Source of the DNA: Quillaja saponaria
Lineage: Eukaryota > Streptophyta > Magnoliopsida > Fabales > Quillajaceae
Length of the DNA stretch: 64,000 nt
Assembly (NCBI GenBank): GCA_029379385.1
Contig: CM055608.1
Location: forward strand, 17,048,350-17,112,349
Reading direction: 5' to 3'
The stretch's first letter is position 1; the number at the start of each line of letters is the position of its first letter. Below are positions 35,830-46,884 of this stretch, one piece after another. A program made the translations under genes and the position numbers. A model generated the notes under the pieces. It did not search any database. It saw nothing but the letters and a program-made list of their open reading frames with translations, and was not told the origin of the DNA.

Positions 35830-36169
35830 GATGAATGTTTTGCTATTAATGTGGTGTATGAAATAACTCAGTATGTATTTTTAGATAATTTCTCTATTGA
35901 TCCTCTTGAGGCATCTTTAATTCCTAACACTAATAAAGAAGATGTCAAGTTTGTTATGTGCATGACATTGTTAGATACTTCACCACACATAGCTAGATCA
36001 AACCTCAAGTTTGAATCTCTAGACATTCCTACCTCTACACTTTTGACTCCTAAGCCAGAGCCTCAGACATTGGAGTTAAAGCTTTGGCTATCACACTTAA
36101 AGTTTGCTTTTATTGGTCCATCATCTACTTTGTTGTTATTATTTCTGTTTCTCTTGCTAACATACATGG

Positions 36170-37130
36170 AGACAAGCTCATTCGTATACTAAGAGAACAC
36201 AAGAAGGCACTAGAATGGACCATAGCCGACATTAAAGGTATAAGTCCCTCATTTTGCATGTATAAGATTCCGATAGAGGATAACCATAAAGTCATTATAG
36301 AACATCAAAGGTGGTTTAATCCAATCGAGCAAGAGGTAGTCAAGGAAGAAACTATAAAGTGTTAAATGTGGGCATTATATATCCAATCTCGGATTTCTAG
36401 TGAGTAAGTTTGATTCAATGCATACCAAAGAATAGAAGGGATGATAGTTGTTGCTAACACCAAGAACGAGCTCATCATTACAAGAATTGTGATCAGATGG
36501 CATGTATGCATGGACTACTGTAAGCTAAATAAAGCCATAAGAAAATACCATTTTCCTCTTCCTTTTATTGATTAAATGCTTGATCGGTTAGCAGGTAAGG
36601 AATTTTACTACTTTTTAGATAGTTATCAAAGTATAACCAAATAGCTATAGCAGTTATCCGGGGTATAACAAATAGCTATAGCCCCGGAAGACCAAGAATA
36701 GACCACTTTCACTTGTTTTTATGGCACCTTCACTTTTAGAAGTATGCCTTTTAGTCTCTGCAATGCCCTTGCCACTTATCAAAGCCTTTTAGTCTTTATA
36801 ATACCCTTGCCACTTTTCAAAGTTGCATGATGGCTATCTTTACCGACATGGTAGAGCAAAGCCTTGAAGTTTTCATGGATGATTTTTCTGCATTTAGAGA
36901 CTCTTTTGATATTTGTTTACATAACTTAGATCGTGTGCTTAAACGATATGCGGAGACCAACTTGATCTTGAATTGGGAAAAGTGTCATTTTATGATACAA
37001 GAAGGTGTTGTCTTAGGACATAGGGTGTCTTGTAAAGGAATATAGGTGGATTAAGATTGAAGCAATTGAAAAATTCCCACCACCTAGTTCAGTAAAAGGT
37101 ATTAGAAGCTTTCTAGGTCATGCGAGCTTC
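36170..37130 (+). pseudogene. Athila element 2 reverse transcriptase remnant
   Basis: N-terminal phrases (REHKKALEWTIADIKGISPS, 36190-36250) are followed by a damaged palm. The catalytic motif FMDDF survives at 36872-36886, followed by NLILNWEKCHFM and GVVLGH. A 38-bp tandem duplication (36747-36822) repeats the MPFxLCNA-to-TxQ segment just before it and shifts the frame. Confidence 0.8.
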
Positions 37131-37672
37131 TATAGGCAGTTCATTAAGAACTTGTCTAAAATTTCAAAACTGCTATGTAACCTTTTAGAAAAAGAAACTC
37201 CTTTTGATTTTGATAATGCATGTCTAACTACTTTTACGGAGTTGAAAAAGAGACTAACTACTGCTCCTATCATTGTTATCCTAAATTGGAACTTACCCTT
37301 TAAATTTATGTGTGATGTTAGTGACTTTGTGGTAGGTGCAGTTTTAGGACAATGTAAAGATAAGGTTTTTTACTTTATTTATTATGCTAGTAAAACATTA
37401 ACTGGAGCCCAACTAAATTATACCACCATTTGAAAAGGAAATATTAGCAGTAGAGTTTGCTTTCAATAAATTTCGTTCTTATCTTATTAGAGCTGAAGTT
37501 ATTGTTTTTACTGACCACTCTACTATTAAGTTTGATTGATAAGAAAGATGCAAAACTTAAGTTGATTAGATGGAAACTTTTGCTCAAAGAGTTTGATTTG
37601 GAGATAAGTGATTTGAAAGGCACTAAAAACCAAGTGGCAGACCATCTATTAAAGTTGGAAGGTGGATAGAAA
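37131..37672 (+). pseudogene. Athila element 2 RNase H remnant
   Basis: FKFMCDVSDFVVGAVLGQ (about 37300-37355) carries the first catalytic Asp region. [22 protein letters not shown] and [20 protein letters not shown] (to 37650) follow in a different frame after a stop at 37431-37433. This part normally removes the RNA template during reverse transcription. Confidence 0.8.
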
Positions 37673-37799
37673 CTTGTTGATCAACTGTGATTAATGAAAA
37701 TTTTCTAGATGAACAAGTTTTTCATGTTGATAATTAAATGTTACCTTGATATACTGATTTTGTTAATTCCATTTCCTGATTTAAATTCCAAACAAAGAA

Positions 37800-38640
37800 A
37801 AAGTTTTACATGATATTTTATTTAAGCAATATGCTAATCAGATTCTTAGAAGGTGTGTCCTGGAGGAAGAAACTCAAAGCATACTTCAATGTTGCCATTC
37901 CTCACATTATTGTGGACATTTTGGAAGATAGCGAACTATGGCAAAAGTCCTCCAATCAGGTTTCTATTAGCCTCCATTATTTATGGATGCGTATACCTTT
38001 GTTGCTAAATGTGATAGGTATCAAAGGATGGATAACATCTCCTAAACACATAAGATGCCTCTTAACAACATCCTTGAAGTGGAGATCTTTGATGTACGGG
38101 GAATTGACTTCATGGGACCATAAACTTCCGCATACAACAATCAGCAAATCTTGGTTGTGGTGGTTTACATTTCAAAATGGGTAGAAGACATAGCCTGGCT
38201 AACTAATGATTCTAAGGTAGGGATGAACTTCCTCAAAAAAAGAATTTTCACTCATTTTGACACCCCCTGAGCTATCATCAGTGATGGGTGTTCCCACTTT
38301 TGCAACTTACGAAATATGGAGTTCTCATAAAGTTTCCTTGGCCTATCATCCAAAATCAACTAGCCAAGCCAAGGTCTCCAACCGGGAAATTAAAAGAATC
38401 TTAGGAGAAAATGGTATGCCTTTAACGGAAGGATTGGTCTAAGAGATCTACAACTATGCATTGTAGGTGTACTGTATGATCTACAAAACTCCTATAGGCA
38501 TGTCTACCTATAAATTGGTTTTTGGGAAAGCATGCCGCCTCCTGGTTGTGCTAGAGCACAACGCCTATTGGGCCATTAAGAAGTTGAATTTTGACCTCCA
38601 TATGGATGGTGAGAAGAGACTACTTTAACTTAATAAGATG
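37800..38640 (+). pseudogene. Athila element 2 integrase remnant
   Basis: A zinc-binding HHCC segment is recognisable around 37890-38010. The DDE core is recognisable as AYHPKSTSQAKVSNREIKRI (about 38340-38400) with a changed glutamate region, and the capsid-like end PIGMSTYKLVFGKACRLLV near 38490. Frameshifts break it into at least four pieces. Confidence 0.75.
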
Positions 38641-38828
38641 GATGAGTTCTGGCTATAAGCTTATGAAATGCGAAGCTTTATAAAGAAAGGATAAAGTGAT
38701 GGCATGAGAAGAAGATCATAGACCGCCATTTTGAGCTTGTTATGAAGGTCCTACTTTATAATTCTTGTTTCGAGTTATTTCCAGGAAAGTTCAAGTCAAG
38801 GTGGTTTGGACATTCATAGTCACTATAG

Positions 38829-38864
38829 TATTTCCATACGGAACTGTGGAACCGTATGGAAATA
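38829..38864. repeat. Perfect 13-bp inverted repeat
   Basis: TATTTCCATACGG (38829-38841) and CCGTATGGAAATA (38852-38864) form a perfect stem with a 10-nt loop. It lies in the post-integrase segment that reads VFPYGTVE, and the second arm replaces what related elements encode there. Confidence 0.85.
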
Positions 38865-39021
38865 GCCTAAGAATTGAATCCAGAAAACAGTTTTAAAGAA
38901 TGGGTAAAGGCTCAAACATTATTAGGGTTGCACTATTGATTTGTCAAAAGACCTCTATCACCTTAGCCAATGCCAAATGAGCATAACAAAGTCAAGCCAA
39001 TGACTATAAATCAAGCGCTTC

Positions 39022-39037
39022 TTGGGAGGCAACCCAA
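39022..39037 (+). other. Conserved Athila hairpin after pol
   Basis: TTGGGAGGCAACCCAA, preceded by GCGCTTC, is exactly repeated in Athila element 1 at 55711-55726 (minus strand), also just after pol. It can form a 5-bp stem (TTGGG/CCCAA). Function unknown to me. Confidence 0.7.
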
Positions 39038-39949
39038 GCTTTTTAAACTCTTTCTCTTGAGTTTTTAAGTTTTTAGAGTCTTGTTTTGAGTAATTCAATT
39101 AAATTTCTTTATTTTGTTTTGTGGGTACAACATAAACCTCAAAATACATCAAAACATGTCAAAACAAAAGCATTGGCTACCACAACACCCCTTTTTGGGT
39201 GCCACGGCACTAAAAGGTTGCATAAGTCAGAGCTAAAATGGTGCCATAGTGCCGTCGATAAGGCTTATTTTATACAGCTCGAAAATTAGCTCTTTTCAAA
39301 TCCTTCACACTTCTAAACCTCCATACCTTCCAAAAAACATCTTCCCCACTCAAAAATCAAAAACCCATTGCCTAGATCAAGCCTTTGACTACTCATCTTC
39401 TTTAAAGCTCCAATTATGGCATCCATATCTACTTTTCCCTTCAAGCTCTAGGTGGATCTAAGTCTTCAAAGTAAGTTCTCTCTCAATCAAGTTTTTTCCA
39501 TATTTTGGAGTGGAGAGAACGAAATTTCATGATCTAGTGTTAATATAAGCAATTACTTGGAGTTATTTTAGGATTTAAATTTGAATTGAACCATTGGTGG
39601 GTGAATTGTTGGCATATGCTGCCATACCCAAAATTAGGTTGATGTGGTTCAAATTTGAGGGTTTGTAAGTTGTGGAAATAAGGGGTTTTAGGATCTAGTG
39701 CATTTTGGAAGCTTAAAATACTTGGAATTGATTGACTTTGCCATTGATATTGTTATTCAAGTTTAAGGTTGTGGTATTGACATATATGGTTGGGATTGTT
39801 GGTTATATATATTATGTCATCTTGTGCTATTGAGCTGAAAGTGTAGTTATAGAACCTAAGAGATTAAGAGGTGGATCTAGTGCTACTTATGATAAGTCCA
39901 AGTTTGTTTGCGAGGAAGCTTAATGCTGCCATGCCCACTCTCTTGCAAT

Positions 39950-40690
39950 TTTGTAACATCATAGCCGAGAAACATTTTGAATTGATCACATTTCAAAAAG
40001 GAGATTTATGATATCATTCAAGCCTATCATATGAAGTAATTTTGTGCTCCACCTAAATATGTGGTAGTTCTATTGGTGAAGGAGTTATATGCTAATGTCT
40101 CTGAACATAAGCATGGCAAAGTATTTGTTGTAGGCAACAAATTCCTTTTGACGGCTATACCATTAATAAAGTCTAACATAGGATATTGAAAATGATAAGT
40201 TTACCCTACTTGTGGAAGGTGAGGTGGATTTGGATAAGTTCATAATATTTTTATGCAAAGGTAAGACCACTTGAAAGCTATCCAAAGGTGAGCCTATTAC
40301 CTTCCTGGGCCAATGCAATATGCAGATATGAAAAGGCATGGCAACTATTTCCTATTTCTCTCAAATAATATACTGCCTTGTATGCATCTTAGCAATGTCA
40401 CCAAGGATAAACCTGCTCTATTGTATGCCATCTTTACTGGCAAGAGCATTGACATTGGCAGTCTCTTGTTTACCAATTTCATCAAGTGTGCCTGTACTAA
40501 CACCAAGGAAGGAATTTGGTTTCCGTGTTTAATCATTGTGTTTTATGTACCTGTCGGTGTGCACTATGACAATAATGAAGAATTATTGCAGCCCAAAGGT
40601 AATATTGATAATACACTTATAGCCTACCTCTTTATTCTTGATAGTATGTTGCTTGGAGGTAACTCTTCTTCAGCACCACAACCTTCCTAG
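39950..40690 (+). pseudogene. Athila element 2 third ORF (putative plant transposon protein family)
   Basis: A 125-residue open stretch (40313-40690) contains VTKDKPALLYAIFTGKSIDI and, further on, GIWFPCLI. This pattern belongs to the widespread putative plant transposon protein domain that accompanies Athila-like elements between pol and the 3' LTR. Upstream, 39960-40200 continues it in broken frames (EKHFELITFQKGD, VKELYANVSEHKHGK, VVGNKF). I see no signal peptide or membrane segment, so nothing supports an envelope role. Its biological role is unknown. Confidence 0.6.
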
Positions 40691-40969
40691 TCTTCTAGGG
40701 CTCAACCATCTAGTCCAATGACTTTGACTTAACCAATGGAGCGGGGTAGAGAGATTCTAAGAGCACTAACAAAGTTTCCTTAACATTATAGTACAAATGC
40801 AGTGTGTGTATTCTGAACACATGGACGTTAACATGACTACCTTCCCGACTTTCCCATACCTACCCTTCTTTTATAATATGGAGAAAGACGAAGAGGAATA
40901 GCATTAGGCGCTCTCAACCTAGCTTCGCTTGTCAAGTTAGTTTCATTTTCTTACTTTATTTTTTATCTT

Positions 40970-41030
40970 TTATTTTCGTAGATTAAGGACAATGTCATGT
41001 TTAATTTTATGGGTGTTTTATGCTTAGTGT
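40970..41030 (+). other. Decayed internal purine block of Athila element 2
   Basis: TTAAGGACAATGTCATGTTT followed by AATTTTATGGG is the worn counterpart of GAGGACAATGTAGTGTTTAA and GTGTGGGGGGGAGG at about 55539-55585 (minus strand) in element 1. Confidence 0.5.
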
Positions 41031-41849
41031 GATTTATGCTTGCGAGGGGTTTGAGTTGTCTTAGTTAGTGGTTGAGATTCTATTATACTTTTATGGTGAA
41101 ATCCCTCCATCCTATGATAAGAAATTGGTTATCGTGCAAATCTTGACATTTGTGTTTAAATTCTTGAGTTAGCAACATTATAGGATGTGATTTCCAACAT
41201 TCATTGTTCACTTGATCTTTTTCTTAAATTTGTGTTGCTTACTTAGAGATGGCTTATGTTTAGCATGTTTATGTTTGGTTTAGAACATTAGAATTTTCTT
41301 GATTCCCTCTCAAGGCGAAATCCTAGATGAAGCTAAGTTAAGGATAGGATTTAGGCCATCTTTGAACCGTTTGAGCCTTTCAAGCTAAACTTTTTTTATT
41401 TTATATTGTTATTATACCCTATGAAGTCTTTTCTTGGTTCACCCACATTATTGCTTACACCGTTTCTTTTTAATTTCAGTTATAAACTCTTACTCTTAAG
41501 CATTTGATCATTCTAGATAAACATTAAGCTATGCTATGTAAAGGAGAAAAGGTAGAGTTGTTAAAACAAAAAACAAGAGTATAGATGGTTGTGCCTTATG
41601 ATCATCCCCATTATTCACATCAAAAATACAAAAGTTTGGAAGTGTGACAAGTGGGGAAAAATACAAGCTAAAGAATGAAAAGAGATAATTTTTGAACTGG
41701 TGAAAAAGAAAAGAATTAGTCAAAATGGAAGTACTTGGGATGTGTGAAAGCTCTCCAAAGATCTAGAGTGATTTAAGTGCTTAGGGTAACTTATGCTTTT
41801 AAATTTCCTTTATCATACTATTGTCCTAGCCTATGTTACAAGCTTTGAA

Positions 41850-41983
41850 GGACCTATTAATCTCTGGATTAGTGTTAGTCTACATTAATGGAGAAAGGAA
41901 TGAAAGCAAACTTATAGGACTTATTAATCTTTGGCTTAGTGTTAGTCTACATTAGTGGAGAGATGAATGAAAGCAAATTTGTA
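41850..41983. repeat. Tandem duplication, 2 x 67 bp
   Basis: GGACCTATTAATCTCTGG at 41850 and GGACTTATTAATCTTTGG at 41917 open two diverged 67-bp copies in the 3' untranslated part of Athila element 2. Confidence 0.8.
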
Positions 41984-42275
41984 GGGTTTGAATACTAAGA
42001 GGGAACTTGAATTGGCATAAACTTATCCGCATTGCATGCAAGTCTAGGTAAAATGATCATATTCACACACATACTGAAAATCTATTTGAAAATAATGCTT
42101 GCTTTTGAGTCGAACATGAATTTGAATGATACTTTTGGTTGACATTGTGTTAGGATTCAGTGAAACTTTTGAGGATATTATGGGGATATCATTGTTTTAG
42201 TGTAATGCATCTTTAACTATGTCATTTGTTTTACTCTTTTGCTTGAGGACCAGCAAAACCTTAATGTTGGGACTA

Positions 42276-42375
42276 TGATAAGGTTATGAAATAATTTATT
42301 TTACTTCACTTTTTTCATTCATTTTAGTTATGTTATTGATCTTTACTTTACAAATTGTCTAGTTTTATCATAGTT
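42276..42375 (+). mobile_element. Truncated 3' LTR of Athila element 2
   Basis: TGATAAGGTTATGAAATAAT starts at 42276 after the purine-rich CTTAATGTTGGGACTA and matches the first 100 bp of the 5' LTR at 32166. The match ends at about 42375, where LINE sequence begins. Confidence 0.75.
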
Positions 42376-44010
42376 AATAAAGTGCTTTTTCTCATTCAAT
42401 AACATGAGCATATCATCTGCATAAAACAAATGAGACATTGTATATACATGTCCTGAAATTCTATAATGCCTTTCATCTTCTTCCATCAATTTGTTCAAAT
42501 TTCAAAAATTACATATGCTGCCAAAATAAATAAAGGGGGAGAGAAGGTTGCCTTGATGAAGATTACATATGGAATGAAAACCCCATGATTTTATCTCATT
42601 AAGATTTTGTATACCAATAATTAGATAAGCACCAGAAAATCAAATCACCAGTGATCTAAGAAACCAAAAGCCCTTATAGTCAAAAGCAATAAACCCCAGT
42701 TAGGCCTGTCATAAGCTTTAGACATATGAATCTTTAGTATTTTCCCCAATTGACCTCTTGTCAATATTATGAACCATGAGATAAACCTATATTCTCATGA
42801 ATACTTCTATGTTTAGAAAAAGCAGAATACTTAGAGGAAATCAAAGTATGCAAAAGAAGGTTTAATCAGTCCTTGAAATATGTGTGATAATTTTATAAGC
42901 ACTATTACAGAGACAAATTGGATGCATATCTACAAAGGATTCTACCTTGTCCATTATAGGAATCAAGCCATGAAAGTAGAAGTAAAATCCAAAAGCAATA
43001 AGCCCCTTTTAAAGGAATCTAGAATTTTCGCAAAAACTTGATTTTTAATAATGTTCCAGCTCTTAATGAAAAAATATGAACCCATCTATGATGGGTACAC
43101 TATCAAGATTTAAAACAATAATTGCCATCCTCACTTCATCCTCATAAGGAATAGTACAAACACTTTAATTGCAAGCTTCATTAAGGGACAAAGAGATAAC
43201 TAAAAATAACTCCACATCAGGTACGACTCTAGTAGAAGACAAAAAAAATTGAAAAAAGACAACTGTTTCCTTTCCCAAAATTGCTGTGCTCTCCACAAAT
43301 CTGACATCCTCCCTTTTCAAATGAAACTTTGGTTCTTAACATGTGATTTAATCAAAGCATAGAAAGAGTCAGTATTTTTATCCCCCTCATTGAGCCACTT
43401 CACTTCTTGATTTATCAAGAAGCCTTGACTCTTGCGCTCTAATTTTAGCTTGAAGAACTTGATCTTGTGTCCCTTCTAGTTGTCTTTCTAGCTTATAAAA
43501 AAAAATAAAAAAATATCCAATTCCAAGACTTAAGATTTTCTTGTAAACGTTTCAATTTTTTGTACAAAATTACCATAGGCAAACCATTCTCAAAGTAAGC
43601 CTAGAGTTGATTAACAAAGGGGAAAAAAAAAAATTATGAGCAGTCCATGCTTTAAAGAACCAGAAGAGCTTCATAGCTTAGGATGATTTACAAATTGAGT
43701 GAGAAAGTGGACAATGTTCTGAGAGCAAATAGGGGAGATGCTTGACAGAAATTCATAAGAGCTGAAAGAAATAACTCCAATTATTAGGACTGTGTCTAGA
43801 CAACAGCATGTCCTTGTGCTTGTCCAAAGGAACCTGCTTCCCTCAAAACCATCATTATGAAGTCAACATTGTGTTATGAAGTCATTCAAATCTCTCACGT
43901 CATTAACTTCAACTATGTGAAGGCTAATCTTTTTCTCTAGAGAGTTGATCACCTCAAAATCCCTCGCTAAATTCCAAGGGTCACTATGAAAAATCAAGGC
44001 TAATTAAAAC
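42376..44010 (-). pseudogene. L1-type LINE ORF2 remnant (endonuclease and RT)
   Basis: Read on the minus strand: PWNLARDFEVINSLE (43947-43979, the endonuclease GDFNVI region), GFEGSRFLWT, then RT motifs KIHMSKAYDRPNW (about 42690-42735; family DMSKAYDRVxW), LHQGNLLSP (near 42540; family GxxQGDPLSP) and FYADD (42412-42426), the catalytic motif. Several stops interrupt it. The copy stops a few codons after FYADD at the junction with the Athila LTR, so the RT thumb and the LINE 3' end are missing. Confidence 0.8.
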
Positions 44011-45151
44011 TACTAACAAATCTCTTCATTATGCTATAGTACACTTCCAATAGATTAGTGATAAAATACAATTTTGAGAAACTGCAAGTAATGTAATATG
44101 CACGGTGCGAGGCGAGCCGTATGCCTATAGAAAAATTATCCTTCCAAAACATCTAAATATGAGAATTGATATGTTTACAATATATACAATTTGGAAAACA
44201 AATTTTTTTATAGTAAAACTTACTAAGGAAGATCCTGAATGTTTTGGCACAATCACTGCTAATAAAGAAAAATTATGATTCTTATAAATGGTCCATAAAT
44301 ATTGAACTTTAGTAACCCTCCTACCCTGTTCAAATTACATATAAGAGAATTAATCATTAAAATAAGAAAGATATAAAAAACTGAGAGCAGTTGGACATGA
44401 ATATAAGTCACCACCCTCATCTCTACTAGTTGTTTGTAATTTTTCTCTTTCCTCTGCTAAGCCGTTTTTGGAAAGAATGTTGTTGCATGTGACCTAAGAT
44501 CATTTATTATATATTGCATTTAATCATTTAAAGCATTACATGCTTTCCTAAGAGATGAGGCTTCTTGGAAAGAGGGATAGCATTTCATAATTTTCAACTC
44601 CAAGTCATCCTTTTATACCTTAGAGTTATATGTGGGGTAGTTCGTAATAACTATATCTATAGTAACAGTTTTAAATTTTAATGATTACATATGTCATATA
44701 AATAGTAATAATAGAGATTTTAGGAGTTAGTATGTTACTTTTTAGTAAATAATGACATAAAAATTTTCCTAAATTAAATTAATAGCAAACCTTTTGATTT
44801 TCATAATGGTCTCTTTATTTTCTTGAATTCAACCAAAATTTTAGGTTTGACATGTATTATAAGAGAAAATAGGAAATAAAAATATGGTGAGGGTCACCCA
44901 TTCATTTCCTCTTTTCAGCAAAAAATAACTCTCTCCCTTCACTACTAACTTTGTAACGACCATTGAAACTTCAGTTCCAAATTTCTTTTGTTGATCTTGA
45001 TTTGTAATTTGATTTTTGTTTCAATTATTTATTATTTGTTTAATTTGTTTGAATCTAATTTTTGAGCATGTTTTCAAGATCAAGAAGATCTTGATTTTCA
45101 TTTTTGTTTTTTGATTGGAAATATGGATTTGATTTGTTTAGGATAGTAAAC
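44011..45151. other. Unassigned DNA, possible body of a Helitron
   Basis: No gene is evident. The last 200 bp resemble a 5' leader with an intron ending TTGTTTAG at about 45141, just before the ascorbate peroxidase start codon. If the Helitron call at 45722 is right, its 5' TC end should lie here or upstream, but I could not fix it. Confidence 0.35.
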
Positions 45152-45514
45152 ATGGGAAAGTGATCTTACTTAACTATGAGCCTGATTACCAAAAAGCTAT
45201 TAAGAAGACGAAGGACAAGCTAATGGTTGCTATTGCTGAGAAAAACCTTACTCCGAATATGTTTCGTCTTGCTTATGTATATTTTTCTTTCTCTTTTTTG
45301 CTTCAACTAAAGATGAATGGTCTTAGACTATATGTAAATATACTTGATTGTTTTGTGTAGGATGATTAATATTATTTGTTGGATTTGTTGTGGAGATTTG
45401 TTGTGGAGATGACATTATGTTTGGACCTTTAACGTATAAGCAAAGATTAGATGTCCATTCGGAAGTATTAAGCACCCTACTAAAGTTGCCCATAGAACTA
45501 ACAATGTCTGATGT
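45152..45514 (+). pseudogene. Cytosolic ascorbate peroxidase (APX) gene fragment, two exons
   Basis: Ascorbate peroxidase reduces H2O2 with ascorbate. Exon 1 (45152-45272) begins ATGGGAAAG (MGK) and, after an in-frame TGA at codon 4 and a 1-bp deletion near codon 10, reads PDYQKAIKKTKDKL, then AEKNLTPNMFRLA, matching the APX N-terminus including the active-site Arg region. The donor is TTATGT where GTATGT is expected. Exon 2 starts at 45409 after a TGGAG acceptor. There TGG for the active-site Trp is TGA, the distal His codon CAT is kept, and PFGSIKHPTKVAHRTNN follows, with another stop before it. Only about the first 75 of some 250 residues are present. The kept intron shows a genomic copy, not a retrocopy. 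A Helitron-like terminus lies 200 bp downstream. Confidence 0.85.
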
Positions 45515-45693
45515 AAAAAATAAAAAAACAATTAAATAACTTTAAGAATAATAATTTTAGCAATTCAATCAAAATAAAATATATAAGATTCATAATATTG
45601 AATCAAATAAAAAAAAATGGTATTGTTAATAATATTATATTTTTACAAATTATTTGTTTATATAAATTTTAAAAATGTTAAATAAAAAATAAG

Positions 45694-45722
45694 TTCGTGC
45701 ATAGCGGACGAGATACATCTAG
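45694..45722 (+). mobile_element. Helitron-like 3' terminus
   Basis: A short hairpin (TTCGT, loop GCATAGCGG, ACGAG) at 45694-45712, six bases, then CTAG at 45719-45722 followed by T. This is the hairpin plus CTRR-T architecture of plant Helitron 3' ends. Confidence 0.55.
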
Positions 45723-46855
45723 TTATATAATAAAACTAATCCTGAAACATTACAGGCTATTGATTTTGTTATGTTAAAAAAAAAAAAAAAAATTCACCTT
45801 TTCTTATTCACACGTTCTCTTATTCCTTTACTTTCTATCCATTATTGACTCTTTACATGTCTTCATGAATTCAACAGAAATTGAAAGGTTTTAAATATGA
45901 TAATTCGAGAATAATGAATTGAGGAACTATAAATATCTTGTCTAGCCCCTCTCTTACCATCCTCCATCTTTTCATTGATATGTTTTAGATTTTTCTCAAA
46001 CATCAATAATCGTTTTCATGAGATTACTAATTTGATTAATGGTGATAATTCCAAGTAATCTAAAATTGGAGAAGAATGAACTTCAATCTTTTGAAGAGGC
46101 TTTAAAAAATTGTTTGATAGGATTATTTTTATTTGGGATAAAACTTTTGTCATTCATCCACAAGCTTTTCAATTTTTTGGTTGATGATTTCAAATATTTT
46201 TTCATCCATTAAAGATGTCCTACATTCATGAGCTAGATAGCTAAATTTAGATTCAATCGTCATCGCTTCCATGAAAAATTTTGTACTTTGGCCATGTAGT
46301 TTAGATTTGAAAGAAAGAGAACTATAGGAAGTATTTAGGGAGGTGATAGAATGTGAGTAGGTTCTTTTTGCAGTAATTTTTTAAATTAATTATAGTAATT
46401 AATGAAAGAGAAAAAATTAAGAGATTTTTTTAGTAAAGGGTTAAAGATAATTTATTCTTTTTTTAATTTTCTCTATTTTTATAGTCTAGAGTTCCAAATT
46501 ATTAGCATACTAATTATGACAGTGTAATATTACCATCATTTAAGTTTTGACTAAATTGTACTCTATCACTTATCTATCAAATTATATTATATTGTCTTTT
46601 TTATTTTCAAAGTAAAAATAAAAAATTATTATTCACATAGTATAAGAAGCACTAACTACGAAAAAACAATAAAAAAATTCTTATAAAATTTTATATTTCA
46701 ATTTCATCTTTTAACTCCAATATTGAAACTCATAATTAATAAATATTTTAATTATTATTATTATTATAATATTATTATTATTTTACAATAGTCTAATCAA
46801 ATAGAACACATATTGAATTCATTAAAATATATAAATTAATAAAAATCAATAATAT
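45723..46855. other. Unassigned AT-rich DNA between two Helitron-like ends
   Basis: No confirmed gene. The minus strand at 46090-46300 holds a short coding-looking stretch (AHECRTSLMDEKIFEI) that I do not recognise. An (ATT)n tract lies at about 46749-46783. Confidence 0.35.
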
Positions 46856-46884
46856 TGTGCATCACACAGGATAAATTTATCTAG
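46856..46884 (+). mobile_element. Second Helitron-like 3' terminus
   Basis: TGTG-CATCA-CACA hairpin at 46856-46868, twelve bases, then CTAG at 46881-46884 followed by T. It closely resembles the end at 45722 (GTGCAT core, ATCTAGTT finish) and has the same orientation. Confidence 0.5.

Larger units (their letters stand above)
32166..42375 (+). mobile_element. Athila-type Ty3/gypsy element 2 (decayed, 3' LTR truncated)
   Basis: In order: 5' LTR, tRNA-Asp-type primer site, gag, protease, RT, RNase H, integrase, an extra ORF, polypurine tract and 100 bp of 3' LTR. The order and phrases such as VFMDDF, NREIKRIL and the GGGAGGCAACCCA block are those of the Athila lineage. All coding parts carry stops and frameshifts. 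Because the 3' LTR is cut off, no target duplication can be checked. Confidence 0.85.

Noticed and set aside
38829..38864. Hairpin as a transcription terminator
   Set aside because: This is plant nuclear DNA inside a dead retroelement; such hairpins are not terminators there.
40345..40536. Minus-strand ORF opposite the Athila third ORF
   Set aside because: It is a shadow of the plus-strand ORF, which carries the family pattern.
39950..40690. Athila third ORF as an envelope gene
   Set aside because: There is no signal peptide or transmembrane segment, and the residues match the plant transposon protein family instead.
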